A stretch of 64,000 nucleotides of DNA, taken from assembly GCA_963797255.1 (NCBI GenBank), contig CAWCOV010000017.1:62001-126000 (forward strand). Direction: 5' to 3'. Positions 9,541-18,770 of the stretch are shown here, piece after piece. A program made the position numbers and the translations under genes. The notes under the pieces are model-generated. The model did no database searches. It saw nothing but the letters and a program-made list of their open reading frames with translations, and was not told the DNA's origin. Position 1 is the first letter of the stretch; the number at the start of each line of letters is the position of its first letter. This DNA comes from JANXZS01 sp963797255 (GTDB taxonomy: Bacteria; Acidobacteriota; Terriglobia; Terriglobales; Acidobacteriaceae).

Positions 9541-10107
9541 ATGGCAATCAGTGCTTACATGTGGTTCCAGAATTACGATGGCTTCTACCTTGAGAGTGAA
9601 TCGCAAATTGATTTTTCGAAAAGCGCGCAAAGTTCCGCGATCGGCTTCCCGCCGAATAACAATATTTTTGAACTTGAGAATTACTCAGTCGACATCGCAC
9701 AGACACTAAACATTGGATCGCAATCGTCCGGTGCGGGGGCAGGGAAGGTTTCCTTTAATCCGCTCACTGTCACGCGTAGGAGTGATCGGGCTTCTCCCAT
9801 CCTGTTTCAGATGGCTTGTTCGGGCACGGCTTTTCGATTTGTGACTCTTGTACTCTGCAAATCAGCCGGCGGTGAAACAGCTGCCATGGTGTTTCAGAAG
9901 TTCACCTTTAAACTGGTGGCCGTCAAGTCCATCGCGTGGGCATATGACGCAGAGGATTCCAAGGATGTCGTGACTTTCGAATACGGAGGCGTCGTCATTG
10001 AATACTGGGTACAGGAAGCCGATGGCTCGATGGGCGCCAAGGTAGTCGGTGGGTGGAACCGGGTGAAAAATATCTCGGACAACGATCCCGCAACAGTCCT
10101 GATGTGA
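9541..10107 (+). CDS. hcp: Hcp family type VI secretion tube protein or related effector (orphan)
   Basis: This 188-residue protein matches the Hcp (DUF796) family. It opens with AYMWFQ, has a mid-segment (VTRRSDRASPILFQMACSG) typical of Hcp, and ends with the characteristic FKLVAVKSIAWAYD and VTFEYGGVVIEY strands. Hcp proteins form hexameric rings stacked into the tube of type VI secretion systems; some act as carriers or effectors. No other T6SS gene (TssB, TssC, VgrG, ClpV) lies in the window, so it is either an orphan serving a distant locus or an extracellular-system relative. AGGAG lies 10 bases before the ATG. It stands alone between leftward genes and is likely monocistronic. Confidence 0.85.
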   Translation: MAISAYMWFQNYDGFYLESESQIDFSKSAQSSAIGFPPNNNIFELENYSVDIAQTLNIGSQSSGAGAGKVSFNPLTVTRRSDRASPILFQMACSGTAFRFVTLVLCKSAGGETAAMVFQKFTFKLVAVKSIAWAYDAEDSKDVVTFEYGGVVIEYWVQEADGSMGAKVVGGWNRVKNISDNDPATVLM

Positions 10108-10154
10108 TGTCTCCGGATCGCTACTCGTCCCACGCCGTGACGTGAGTAGGTGAG

Positions 10155-12200
10155 CTAAGATACGGTCCTGGTAATGGCGATAACGCTGATGTCATCCTCT
10201 TGACCGAAGTTCTGCGCTGCGGTCGCGAGGGCGCTCACACTTGCCGATTCGCGCAGCAGGTCGTCGATGCGTTCGAAACCGAAGAGCTTCCCATTCGCGT
10301 CGGTGGCTTCCGCAATGCCGTCGGACATCAACAAGAGTTGGTCGCCCTGCGCAAGGTTGAAGCGCATCAACGAGAACTCAGGATCTTCGATCATGCCAAG
10401 GGGTAGCGAGCCTTCGATCTGAACCGGCAGGCCGTTGAGATACGGAGGCAGGTGTCCGGCGTTGGCGAGCGTGGCCCCACCGTCCGCGCCGATGCGCAAT
10501 GCGAGGCAGGTGGCAGCCGCGTGACTACGTCCGCAAAGCCGCTCATTTAGCACCTTCAGCACTACCAATGGATCGGGATCGAACTGCGCCGAGGTGCGGA
10601 TCGCGCCAACCAGCAGTGCCACCAGCATTCCTGCCTGCAGTCCCTTGCCGGCAACGTCGCCGGCGACAATCAACATACTGCCATTGGAGGCATGTGGAAG
10701 GATCTGGAAGAAGTCACCGCCCACCTCGCGCGCCGGGCGATACTCGCTCTCAATGGCTAACCCCGGAAGTGTGGCGATGGGCTCCGGCAAAATCATCCGC
10801 TGGACCTCCTGCGCCTGTTTCACATCGAGTTCCATCTGCCGCTGCCGCAGGACGTTCACGAGCAGGCGTCGCAGTAGCAAACCGGCGATCACGAACGCCA
10901 GCAGCAGGTTGGCGATATCCCCGAGAGTGACTTGAATGCCAAACGGATACCAGGTCAGATTGATATGCAGAAAGTTGAAGTCATCCCAAAACTGTGCAAC
11001 GCCCCACAGGATCACAGCCGGCAGAACCGACCAGCCTTCCACTCCCTTTTGGCGAATACCTTGAACGATGCACACGAGCATCAGGGGCAGGAAGAGGAAT
11101 TTGGCAGCCAAATACACGGTACCAAAAGCGGCGCTGAACGCATGCGGAACGACTGTAAAGAGCAGCAGATTCCTGTTCAGAGCGGTTGACAACGCATACA
11201 ACAGAGCCAGCACCGCCGCCGCTCGTGGCACCCACGTCGGTCGATGAAGCCCAAACCAGTTCCACCAGACCATGACCCACGCGCCGTAAATCAGCGGACG
11301 CAAAACGACAAATCGAAGTGGGTCTCCGATCGCGATTCCCACGTATTGCTTCGTGTCGAGAAAGACCACTAAGGCATCGAACATCGACGTCAGCAAAAAG
11401 GCCGTCCCGAGCCAGATGTAAACTCTGTCCGATCGATCAAACAAGGTCAGGCTGAAGGCAATGAGAGCGATCAGCCCAAACGCCACAGCGGAGACCATAA
11501 GGTCAGCGACTGCGCGCAGGGCGTCTAGCCAGCGGAGTTGGTGGTTGGCGTTCACCGCGGTTGCCTCACCCAACAGCGGCGCGGTGCGTAAACCGCCGAC
11601 GTCGGGATAATTTGCCGGCGTGGAGGGCTCCATCCAGACGCGGAATGCCAGTACTCGGGAAGTTGAAGCGTCGCCGGGCTGCGGCAGAGAAAATTTCATC
11701 GGCTGCGTGTTGTAGACGATCGGCCTGCTGGAGGAAAAGTCGCCGAAGCTGCCAAGTAGAATCCCATCCTGGAAGATCTGGTAACCGTCGTCTATCCCTG
11801 GCGGGCCCTCAATGGCAAGATCCTTTCCCGGAGGCGAGTCTACCCGCAATAGCATGCGATACCAGGCGTAGCCCCAGTGACCCGCATGGCCGCGCATTGT
11901 CCAGCCTGGCACCATTCCGGAAACGCCATATACGGGGTCCAGGGTAGCGTCGCGTGGCGTCAGGTCCACCGTCTCCCACGTCGAATCATCAAAACCCGGC
12001 TCTGACCATAGCGGGGAGTGACTTATGGGATCGATTGGTGAGTCGCCAACGTGAAACTTCCACGGTCCATAGAGTGGCGCTGTGGAGTCGTCAATGACTA
12101 TGTGTTTGATGTGTTCAGGTGCCGCCTGGGCCAAACCAGCGTCAGCGTTAAGCCAGGCGAACAACAAAAGCAGGAGAGAGAAATGGTAGCTTTGCGCCAC
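10155..12200 (-). CDS. Membrane SpoIIE/RsbU-type PP2C protein phosphatase with 7TM sensor
   Basis: This 681-residue protein has a signal peptide and a periplasmic beta-rich domain of about 200 residues (jelly-roll like, GPWKFHVGD...WETVDLTP). Seven hydrophobic helices follow (about 225-445, 7TMR-DISM-like), then a short coiled coil (RQRQMELDVKQAQEVQRMI) and a C-terminal SpoIIE PP2C domain. The metal-binding signatures are present: VGGDFF, VAGDVAGKG, LLMSDGI and GQEDDISV. Proteins of this kind dephosphorylate anti-sigma-factor antagonists in partner-switching pathways. No anti-sigma kinase or antagonist gene is adjacent, so its partner is elsewhere. The start is a GTG with GGAG nine bases upstream. 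It reads leftwards and ends close to the hcp gene, convergent with it. Confidence 0.9.
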   Translation of the reverse strand: MAQSYHFSLLLLLFAWLNADAGLAQAAPEHIKHIVIDDSTAPLYGPWKFHVGDSPIDPISHSPLWSEPGFDDSTWETVDLTPRDATLDPVYGVSGMVPGWTMRGHAGHWGYAWYRMLLRVDSPPGKDLAIEGPPGIDDGYQIFQDGILLGSFGDFSSSRPIVYNTQPMKFSLPQPGDASTSRVLAFRVWMEPSTPANYPDVGGLRTAPLLGEATAVNANHQLRWLDALRAVADLMVSAVAFGLIALIAFSLTLFDRSDRVYIWLGTAFLLTSMFDALVVFLDTKQYVGIAIGDPLRFVVLRPLIYGAWVMVWWNWFGLHRPTWVPRAAAVLALLYALSTALNRNLLLFTVVPHAFSAAFGTVYLAAKFLFLPLMLVCIVQGIRQKGVEGWSVLPAVILWGVAQFWDDFNFLHINLTWYPFGIQVTLGDIANLLLAFVIAGLLLRRLLVNVLRQRQMELDVKQAQEVQRMILPEPIATLPGLAIESEYRPAREVGGDFFQILPHASNGSMLIVAGDVAGKGLQAGMLVALLVGAIRTSAQFDPDPLVVLKVLNERLCGRSHAAATCLALRIGADGGATLANAGHLPPYLNGLPVQIEGSLPLGMIEDPEFSLMRFNLAQGDQLLLMSDGIAEATDANGKLFGFERIDDLLRESASVSALATAAQNFGQEDDISVIAITRTVS

Positions 12201-12375
12201 TGGGGGAGACTCCTCTGCGCTCCAATAACTCTTGCTGCAGACACTATACGCAGTCTCGATGTCCGACTATGTACGGCGCTTTCCAGAAACAGCGTTGTTA
12301 TAACGGTCCACCGAGCTTAGTGGGGCAACGATCGAAAGCTGTTGTAACGCAAACTCTCAACAATTCCCACCGGCT

Positions 12376-12381
12376 TATAAT
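12376..12381 (+). promoter_or_regulatory. Possible sigma-70 -10 box for the propeller gene
   Basis: A perfect TATAAT lies 90 bases before the start codon at 12471. No good -35 element sits at the usual 16-18 base distance, so this is a weak candidate. Confidence 0.3.
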
Positions 12382-12470
12382 GACGGCACACCCGCCAATT
12401 GCGCAGGGCGTAATTTTCGCCGTTCAGGCTTTTTGGCCGATGAGCGGCAGGTCAATACGAGGACAGAACC

Positions 12471-13448
12471 ATGTGGTGGATCAGCTATCGGGGCGAATCG
12501 GGACACGGCGTTGATAACATCGGTGTCTTCGAGGACGACGGCTCCCCGCGCAAGAAGCATCCGCTCCTCCTCGATCCATCGCCCGCCGCGCATCCCCTGC
12601 ATATTGCGCGTGGCTTTGCATTGGTGGGCGACGACCTCTACATTGCCAACGCGTGGCGCAAGGATAGCCACATTGCGCGCTATCACCGGCACGGCGACAC
12701 CTTCCGCTTTCAGGAGGTGCTCGTAAAGACTGCGCAAATTGCGGCGATGGTGCATCCCTTCGACGTGGAGCTCGGAGACGATGGTCGCATCTACGTCTCC
12801 TGCCAGGATACGAACCTCGTTGTGGCGCTTGTAGGGGAGCCCCGCAAACCCGCATCGGTGGCCGCGCACCTTCGCAAGCAATATCCAAAGGGGAAGTTTC
12901 TCCCCGGCACGCTCGTCGCATCCTCCCAGGGGAGCCTTCCCGAGTATGGCGACCGCGCATCATTCGATGTACCAGCGCCTCTCGGCCTGAAGGTGGTGCT
13001 CGACAAGCGCGGCAAGCCACGCCACTCGGTGCGCGGTATCGTGGTGCACAAAAAGCATCTGTACGTGGCAGACGAAGCCGGCGATGCCGTGAAGGTCTTC
13101 AATGTGCGTTCCGGCGAGTTGATGGCCCACGTCACAGGACGCGAGCTCATGGCGCCAGTGCACCTGTTCCTGCACGGCGAGACACTCTATATCGGCGCCT
13201 CGGGGACCGGCAGCATCCTGGCGCTCGACCTGGAGTCCAAGCAACCGAAGGGCGAGATCAAGGCCCGCGTTGTGATAGACAGAAAACTCGACAGCCCATC
13301 GGGCTTCGGCGTCGGCCCCGACGGCGATCTTTACATCGCCGAGCGGAAGAAGCAGCGGGTGCGGCGCTTTTCCTCCAAGGGGAAGAAAAAGGGGACGTTC
13401 ATTGACAACCTTCCGGACATGCCGGAATTCCTCGTCTATGTGCCCTGA
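12471..13448 (+). CDS. NHL/YVTN-like beta-propeller protein, probably cytoplasmic
   Basis: This is a 325-residue protein with repeated propeller-blade signatures: GDDLYIANAW, DVELGDDGRIYVSCQD, VVHKKHLYVADEAGDAVKVFN, LFLHGETLYIGASG and GFGVGPDGDLYIAERKKQRVRRF. About six blades are visible. No signal peptide or membrane helix is present. Such proteins bind partners or small molecules; no catalytic motif lets me assign an activity. GAGGA lies eight bases before the ATG. The gene converges on the lytic transglycosylase gene downstream. Confidence 0.7.
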   Translation: MWWISYRGESGHGVDNIGVFEDDGSPRKKHPLLLDPSPAAHPLHIARGFALVGDDLYIANAWRKDSHIARYHRHGDTFRFQEVLVKTAQIAAMVHPFDVELGDDGRIYVSCQDTNLVVALVGEPRKPASVAAHLRKQYPKGKFLPGTLVASSQGSLPEYGDRASFDVPAPLGLKVVLDKRGKPRHSVRGIVVHKKHLYVADEAGDAVKVFNVRSGELMAHVTGRELMAPVHLFLHGETLYIGASGTGSILALDLESKQPKGEIKARVVIDRKLDSPSGFGVGPDGDLYIAERKKQRVRRFSSKGKKKGTFIDNLPDMPEFLVYVP

Positions 13449-13513
13449 GAAATCGCTTTCTCCTAGCTTAAAGATGTTGTCAGCACGGCGAGTATCCCGC
13501 GCAGCGGAGTGCA

Positions 13514-15031
13514 TTATTGAAGCGATTCCCCTTGCTCCACCACGAGCTTGTAGGCGATGTAGTACTTGTTAATGTTGCTGACGTACTGGACAGTCGTCTG
13601 TCCTACGCTTTCTGCCACCAGCAACTCCACATTGCCGAACCACTTGTTGGGATCCAGCCCCCGGGCAGGCGCATGCTTGCGAAGTTTTGCGATGCGATTG
13701 GGCCCAGCGTTGTAGGAGGCAAAGGTGAGTAGCAGACGGTTCTCCGGATCGATCTTTGGATCACTGAAATATTGATCTGCAATCGTTTTTAAAACCTTGA
13801 CTCCCGCGTGAATGTTGTTCTCGGCAGTCATTATGTCCGGGATACTGATGGGTGGCGCGGCCGCGGTTGACGGCTTCACCTGCATCACTCCAACAGCTCC
13901 GCCATTTCGCGCCGTCTGGTTCAGCATCGACTCTTGATAGCCTTGAGCCATGATCATCAGGTAGTCGAAGCCGTACTGTGATGCGTACGTCTTGAAGTAA
14001 TTTGCGAGTTCGTTAAATTTCTTTATTTCCTCTTGAGTGGTTGGGTTCTTGATCCACTCATTGTTCTTCAAGTACCGCCGCATTAGAGTGTTGCCGAACG
14101 ACGTGCCGGCAGCGTGGGTTTTCACCCACTCGTCCACAAGTGCTTTGAACCTCGGGTTGTTTTTTCGCATCACCCATGCCAAATCCTCTTGGCCAGCAAT
14201 TACAATGTCGGGGTGTGCCGTGATATTGGGCAGAACGCTCTCCCAAAGCTTGGCGCGCTCGGAAATGGTAACGGTCGCGGGAACGATGCCGGCGTTCACC
14301 ATCTCCATTAGGTCTTCGTCCAACAGATTCTCGTCGGCCTTCTTGACCAGAATCGGCGGCTTGCCTTGCTGGCGCAACGATTCGTTGATCTTCTCGAGGT
14401 TCTCGTAATACGTGGCGATGGAATTAACGAAGACTTTCTTTCCGCTCAAATCCTGTAATGAGGAAACGGAACCAAAGTTCTTTCCGGTCACGACAATCTG
14501 TTTCACGCCAGTTTGAATGGGCAGCGAAAACGCAACCTGCTGCTCGCGCTCCGGAGTAATGGTGATCGGATAGGCGATCAAGTCGCCGATGCCTTCCTTC
14601 AAATACGCTTCAAGTTGATCGGGGCGAACCGGAATAAAGGTGACCTGCACATGTTGCCTGCCGGTATGCAGCTTTTCATTCACGAACTGCTCGAAATCGC
14701 GTAACGCCTCGAAGGAAATGCCTTCCGGCTTGCCATTCACGTAGAAGAAACTGGAGTGGCTGTATAGCACAAGTGCCCGAATATTTCGGGCCTTTAGCAT
14801 CGCGTCCAGGTCGCCGGTACGTCGCGCGAAGTTCAGGGACAAGCCCGCATCCTGCGCCTGGGCTTTCGGCGAGGACGCCTGAGCCTGTCCAGACCGGGAC
14901 TCGGCAGCAGATACGGTGGGAACGCAGATGCTCGAAAGTAAAACAACACATAGCAGTGTTCGCCACCTGTTTCGCGAGCTGGCTTTCTTGCTCGCGACCT
15001 CGGTACTCTTACCGGTCGTCTTAACGTTCAT
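13514..15031 (-). CDS. mltF: MltF-like membrane-bound lytic murein transglycosylase
   Basis: This 505-residue exported enzyme has an uncleaved or cleaved signal at about 22-42 (WRTLLCVVLLSSICVPTVSA). A periplasmic solute-binding-protein family 3 domain follows (about 75-325), then an SLT goose-lysozyme-like domain (about 350-505). The catalytic glutamate is Glu367 in GYQESML, followed by GAVGVMQVKPST and the YNAGPNRI signature. It cleaves the MurNAc-GlcNAc bond of peptidoglycan with formation of anhydro-MurNAc; in E. coli MltF the SBP-like domain regulates activity. The domain order matches MltF. No lipobox cysteine is evident at the usual place. A weak Shine-Dalgarno precedes the ATG. Confidence 0.9.
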   Translation of the reverse strand: MNVKTTGKSTEVASKKASSRNRWRTLLCVVLLSSICVPTVSAAESRSGQAQASSPKAQAQDAGLSLNFARRTGDLDAMLKARNIRALVLYSHSSFFYVNGKPEGISFEALRDFEQFVNEKLHTGRQHVQVTFIPVRPDQLEAYLKEGIGDLIAYPITITPEREQQVAFSLPIQTGVKQIVVTGKNFGSVSSLQDLSGKKVFVNSIATYYENLEKINESLRQQGKPPILVKKADENLLDEDLMEMVNAGIVPATVTISERAKLWESVLPNITAHPDIVIAGQEDLAWVMRKNNPRFKALVDEWVKTHAAGTSFGNTLMRRYLKNNEWIKNPTTQEEIKKFNELANYFKTYASQYGFDYLMIMAQGYQESMLNQTARNGGAVGVMQVKPSTAAAPPISIPDIMTAENNIHAGVKVLKTIADQYFSDPKIDPENRLLLTFASYNAGPNRIAKLRKHAPARGLDPNKWFGNVELLVAESVGQTTVQYVSNINKYYIAYKLVVEQGESLQ

Positions 15032-15454
15032 AACGGTTGTCTACTCCGTCTACTCAATGTTGTGCCATGGCCGCCAGCGGCCTGAGCCGGATCGCGATCA
15101 TGATTTGAGCGCTTCTGTTCGCGAGGTAGTGGAAAAGAATTTACACACTTTTGGCGCAAACATATTCATCAATTTACTTTTTAATGGGCAGTTTCCCATT
15201 ACGGCTAAATCGTCTACAACCCCGCCGCCAATTTACGCATCTCTGAATTCCAATCTGCGAAGCACGTATTTCGAAAAACTGTCACAAAAACTGATATAAG
15301 ATACAACACTGTTTCGGGCCAGAGATGTCTCCTTGAGACTATGAAAGTCAGCCCCATGTTGCCTTGGTCATTCACTACGCAAGACACCAAAATTTTCTGA
15401 GTGCACAACCGATTCTTGCTTCGGGCCCCCGCCGATACTAGGAGGAGTTGAGAC
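15032..15454. other. Divergent intergenic region between mltF and the radical SAM gene
   Basis: 423 bases, AT-rich between about 15130 and 15300. Candidate promoter-like strings occur (TTTACA near 15140, TATAAG near 15295), but spacing is poor. No riboswitch or RNA gene was recognised. Confidence 0.35.
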
Positions 15455-16957
15455 ATGCTGAACATCGAGCAGCAACATCCAATGATGTCAGGTTCTTTGC
15501 GACGATTCGCAGAGCGTATCGGCCACAACCCCAAGACAAGGTACCCAAGGCTTAGAGAGGGTAGAGGCGCTTCCCCTCGGGATGAAAGGGTAAAACGGAC
15601 AGAAGCCATTCTGCAGTTGTTGATGTTGCGCCCATTTTGTCGAATTCCTGACATCGCCGAAACTTGCGGCTGTGGCGTTGACGAAGTAGTCGAAATTGTC
15701 AACGCTATCCACGACGATCATGAGGCAACCACCTTAATGGCGCAAGTTCGAGCCGATGCTCCTTATCGCCAGAACACCATCGATCCGATTATTGACTCGG
15801 GTGCGGTTGAGTCTTTTTTGAAAGGCTCTCATCGGTATCCCTTCACGGTTGGCATTTATCCCGCTGTTTCCTGCATGCTCTCGTGCAAATTCTGCGGGCG
15901 GGCCCGAGGTTCGCAATACGAGCAGCGAGACATAATCCCAGGGAATGAAATGTTTCGCAAATTATTCGCGGAAGCTCCGCAAGATTCGCCGGGTAGATTC
16001 TACATTTCCGGTGGTCTCGAACCACTCACCAATCCCGGCCTCGCTGAGTTGGTCCGTTTTGCTGCCGGTTTAGGCCACCGTATGCAGCTTTACACCAATG
16101 GCATGATGCTTACGCCGCAATTCTTAAGCAGAAACGAGGGGCTTTGGAACCTCGAGGCTATCCGCATCTCGTTATACGGTGCCGACGACGAAACTGCTTT
16201 GCTTACGACGCAGCGCGCAGGCGTCGCCTCCAAGGTTCTGCCGAATGCCCGAGACTTAGTTCGTCTTAAAACTGAGCGAGCCTCATCGCTGCGAGTCGGC
16301 TTCAATCACGTTGTGCAGAGCGGGCAGGTCAAACACCTTCGCAAGATATTCCAGGCAATTGTATCCATCGCAGATCAGTCTCCAGATCGAAAGGGTGTTA
16401 ACTTCGTGACCTTGCGCGAGAACTACGCCGCATCTGGTGATACAGCAATCTCAGGATACGAACGGGAAGTCCTGCGGGATGAACTCATCGCGGTAAAGGA
16501 CCTTCTCGTCGCAGAAGGCATGGGAAACCTGGCACTCGATCTGGGTTATGGAATGCGCGGACTGGTAGAAGGTTTTGAGACGGAGCCGGTTCACCGGGTA
16601 ACGCACCACGAAATGCTCGGGCGCGGTTACCCGCAGATCTCAGTCGTAGTGGACCTTCTTGGCGATGTCTATCTCTATCGCGAGGCGGCATTCATTGGGC
16701 GCGTCGGTGCTGATCGGTACATCATCGGTCGTATAACGAATGAGGTCGGATTCGCCGAGGTACTCGAGCGGTTCAATAATAATCGCGACGATTTTGCGGT
16801 GCCGCAAATGGGAGATGAGATATTTCTCGACGCCTTCGATCATGCAGTTACCGCGTTTCTTCGCCAGGCTAGTGACGATCTTCACTTGGGAACTCAGCTA
16901 TCGGGAATTCCTGCTCCTGCGAGTTCCTATAGTGCTCCGGCCAATCTCTGGAGATAG
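15455..16957 (+). CDS. DesII-like radical SAM enzyme (amino-sugar ammonia-lyase family)
   Basis: This 500-residue protein has the radical SAM cluster motif C140-x3-C144-x2-C147 (CMLSCKFC). No other cysteine lies C-terminal to it, so one [4Fe-4S] cluster is expected. Beyond the fold, it matches Streptomyces DesII, the dTDP-4-amino-4,6-dideoxyglucose ammonia-lyase, in length and in long motifs: YPFTVGIYP, SGGLEPLTNPGL, LYTNG, GLWNLEAIRISLYG, VDLLGDVYLYREA, YIIGRIT and FLDAFD. Residues 45-90 resemble a small helical domain like that at the DesII N-terminus. A deamination or dehydrogenation of a nucleotide-linked amino sugar is the best guess. However, the dTDP-sugar aminotransferase and dehydratase genes of the desosamine pathway are absent here. 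A strong GGAGGAG precedes the ATG. The next gene on the strand is a sugar-phosphate transferase. Confidence 0.8.
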   Translation: MLNIEQQHPMMSGSLRRFAERIGHNPKTRYPRLREGRGASPRDERVKRTEAILQLLMLRPFCRIPDIAETCGCGVDEVVEIVNAIHDDHEATTLMAQVRADAPYRQNTIDPIIDSGAVESFLKGSHRYPFTVGIYPAVSCMLSCKFCGRARGSQYEQRDIIPGNEMFRKLFAEAPQDSPGRFYISGGLEPLTNPGLAELVRFAAGLGHRMQLYTNGMMLTPQFLSRNEGLWNLEAIRISLYGADDETALLTTQRAGVASKVLPNARDLVRLKTERASSLRVGFNHVVQSGQVKHLRKIFQAIVSIADQSPDRKGVNFVTLRENYAASGDTAISGYEREVLRDELIAVKDLLVAEGMGNLALDLGYGMRGLVEGFETEPVHRVTHHEMLGRGYPQISVVVDLLGDVYLYREAAFIGRVGADRYIIGRITNEVGFAEVLERFNNNRDDFAVPQMGDEIFLDAFDHAVTAFLRQASDDLHLGTQLSGIPAPASSYSAPANLWR

Positions 16958-17073
16958 CCGTCTAAGTGACTTCACAACACGGCCAAGCATGAAAGGTCGA
17001 GATGGGGGCGACGCATTCAATGTTTAGGCCTGCATCTCATCCACGGTAACTAGAGCGAGGAGCTAGCGGCATA

Positions 17074-17736
17074 ATGGCATCGAATTTTGAAGTTCCAATC
17101 GCCATTGGACAATCCGCCCGAATGTCGCCCGAGCTTGTGCTGAAGCGGCTGTTTGACGTCTGTGTTGCCCTGTTGATCGGTTTCATGATTTTGCCAGTCG
17201 TTTTTCTGGCCGTAGTCGCCATAAAAATCATCGATCCGGGCTCTGGATTCTTTGCTCAAAATCGCCGGGGCCTCAATGGCAAATACTTCAGGCTATTTAA
17301 GCTGCGAACTATGCGTTCAAACGGTGACGCGTGGCTGCGCGACTACCTGGCCAAGAATCCTGACGCGAAAGATCCACGTATTCATCGATGCCATGACGAT
17401 CCGCGGATTCTGCCTGTGTTTGGTAGTTGGTTTCGCCGCTACAGCGTTGACGAGTTGCCGCAGATTTGGAATGTCTTGCGGGGAGATCTTAGTCTCGTTG
17501 GCCCGCGTGCCTTGCCTGATTATCATTGCGACCTGCTAAGCCCGGAATTTCTAGCTCTTCGATCGCAAGTGAGACCAGGCATCACGGGCTTGTGGCAAAT
17601 CGAAAGTCGTTCGGACGCCAGCCCTGAAAGCATTGAAGTCTACGACCGGCAGTACCTTAACGGCTGGTCATTTGGCAAAGACCTGCAAATACTTTGTCTA
17701 ACGGTCATCTGCGTTCTTCGCGGCTCCGGCCTCTAA
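17074..17736 (+). CDS. Bacterial sugar transferase (initiating phosphoglycosyl transferase, WcaJ/PglC-like)
   Basis: At 220 residues this is the minimal monotopic form. It has a short leader, one hydrophobic re-entrant helix (VALLIGFMILPVVFLAVVAIKI, about 28-50) and the catalytic core with family motifs KLRTM, DELPQIWNVLRGDLSLVGPR and RPGITGLWQ. The enzyme moves a sugar-1-phosphate from a UDP-sugar to undecaprenyl phosphate at the inner face of the membrane. This is the first step of exopolysaccharide, O-antigen or glycoprotein glycan assembly. It lies 116 bases after the DesII-like gene on the same strand, suggesting cotranscription and a role for that enzyme in surface glycan chemistry. AGGAG lies 11 bases before the ATG, a slightly long spacing. 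Confidence 0.9.
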   Translation: MASNFEVPIAIGQSARMSPELVLKRLFDVCVALLIGFMILPVVFLAVVAIKIIDPGSGFFAQNRRGLNGKYFRLFKLRTMRSNGDAWLRDYLAKNPDAKDPRIHRCHDDPRILPVFGSWFRRYSVDELPQIWNVLRGDLSLVGPRALPDYHCDLLSPEFLALRSQVRPGITGLWQIESRSDASPESIEVYDRQYLNGWSFGKDLQILCLTVICVLRGSGL

Positions 17737-17813
17737 TGAGATTTCCGCCTCAGAATTCCCGTCGCAAACTTCTCCATCACGAAGCGCATGTGTCACACGC
17801 TGCTGCGTTGTCT

Positions 17814-18770
17814 TTACGCAATCGGAGATGCTTGAGCGCTCATCCTCAAACGCTCCAAGGTGATTGCGTCCGCCAGCATACAATTCTTGAAATCGCCATA
17901 ATTGCGGTTCTCAACAGCGTGAAAAAAGTCCTTTAAAAAAATCGCGAACGAATCGGCAGGGGGAACGTGGATACTACCGACTTTGTCTGCCTCACGGACG
18001 ATCAGTTCAGCGGTCGAGTCTGGTAAAGGAGTAAATGCCCGATTAATCGTGACTACGATTCCCGGTCCGAGAATTTCCAGGCGATTCAAATAGCCTGTCG
18101 TAAAGCCGAATGAGCCCGTGCAGGATCGCCCGCCAGGGTACAGCGCCATCATGCTAAAGCTCGTCTCTACCTCGTCGTTTTCCGACAGGCGCCGACCAAT
18201 AATCTCGGACGGTGATCCTCCAAAGAACAGACGGCCAGGAGTGATTGCATAGGGTCCCAGATCCCACAGCGCCCCTCCGCCCGGCTCCAGGAAATTACGA
18301 TAGTTGTCAGGTGAAACGGGAGGGTAACTGAAGACTGCAAGAAGATGCGACGGGGACCTGCCTGACTGTTCAAATACTTCAAGAGCCCTTGAGATCGATG
18401 GATGGCACGCATAGACAGTGGCCTCTGCCAGGCATCGCTGGTTAAGACGAGCTAATTCGATCAGCTCTCGAGTCTCTGCGACGCTCATGAAGGCTGGCTT
18501 ATCGACAATGACGTGAAATCCCGCCTGGAGAGCCTTTCTGGCCCATCGCGCGTGTTGGCTATTCACAGTGGAGACGTAGACTATCTGCGCGTCCGACTGA
18601 TCCAACGCTTGCTCATAATCGGAAAACATTCGGACTGGAAGAACGCTGGACCAGTCCGAGGCCGACTTTGAAAGCGATGCCACATCAACACTCTCAGCAC
18701 CGAGCTTCTGAAGCGCTGGAATTACGCGCCGTTTGCTGATGCTCGAATAACCCAGGAATAGCACTTTCAT
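17814..18770 (-). CDS. Gfo/Idh/MocA family NAD(P)-dependent oxidoreductase
   Basis: This 318-residue protein begins with a Rossmann fold (MKVLFLGYSSISKRR) and contains the family signatures VYVSTVNSQHARWA, HVIVDKPAF and, in the C-terminal half, GGGALWDLGPYAI. Members oxidise or reduce sugars or related cyclic polyols, often nucleotide sugars in glycan clusters. The frame extends to a TTG at 18791, but the ATG at 18770 starts at the canonical beta-strand and has a GAGAG Shine-Dalgarno, so I chose it. It converges on the sugar transferase gene, so it is not in the same transcript, but it may act in the same pathway. The substrate is unknown. Confidence 0.85.
   Translation of the reverse strand: MKVLFLGYSSISKRRVIPALQKLGAESVDVASLSKSASDWSSVLPVRMFSDYEQALDQSDAQIVYVSTVNSQHARWARKALQAGFHVIVDKPAFMSVAETRELIELARLNQRCLAEATVYACHPSISRALEVFEQSGRSPSHLLAVFSYPPVSPDNYRNFLEPGGGALWDLGPYAITPGRLFFGGSPSEIIGRRLSENDEVETSFSMMALYPGGRSCTGSFGFTTGYLNRLEILGPGIVVTINRAFTPLPDSTAELIVREADKVGSIHVPPADSFAIFLKDFFHAVENRNYGDFKNCMLADAITLERLRMSAQASPIA

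Noticed and set aside
15214..15702. 162-residue minus-strand frame overlapping the radical SAM gene start
   Set aside because: The radical SAM frame is strongly conserved and has the ribosome site; the antisense frame has no motif.
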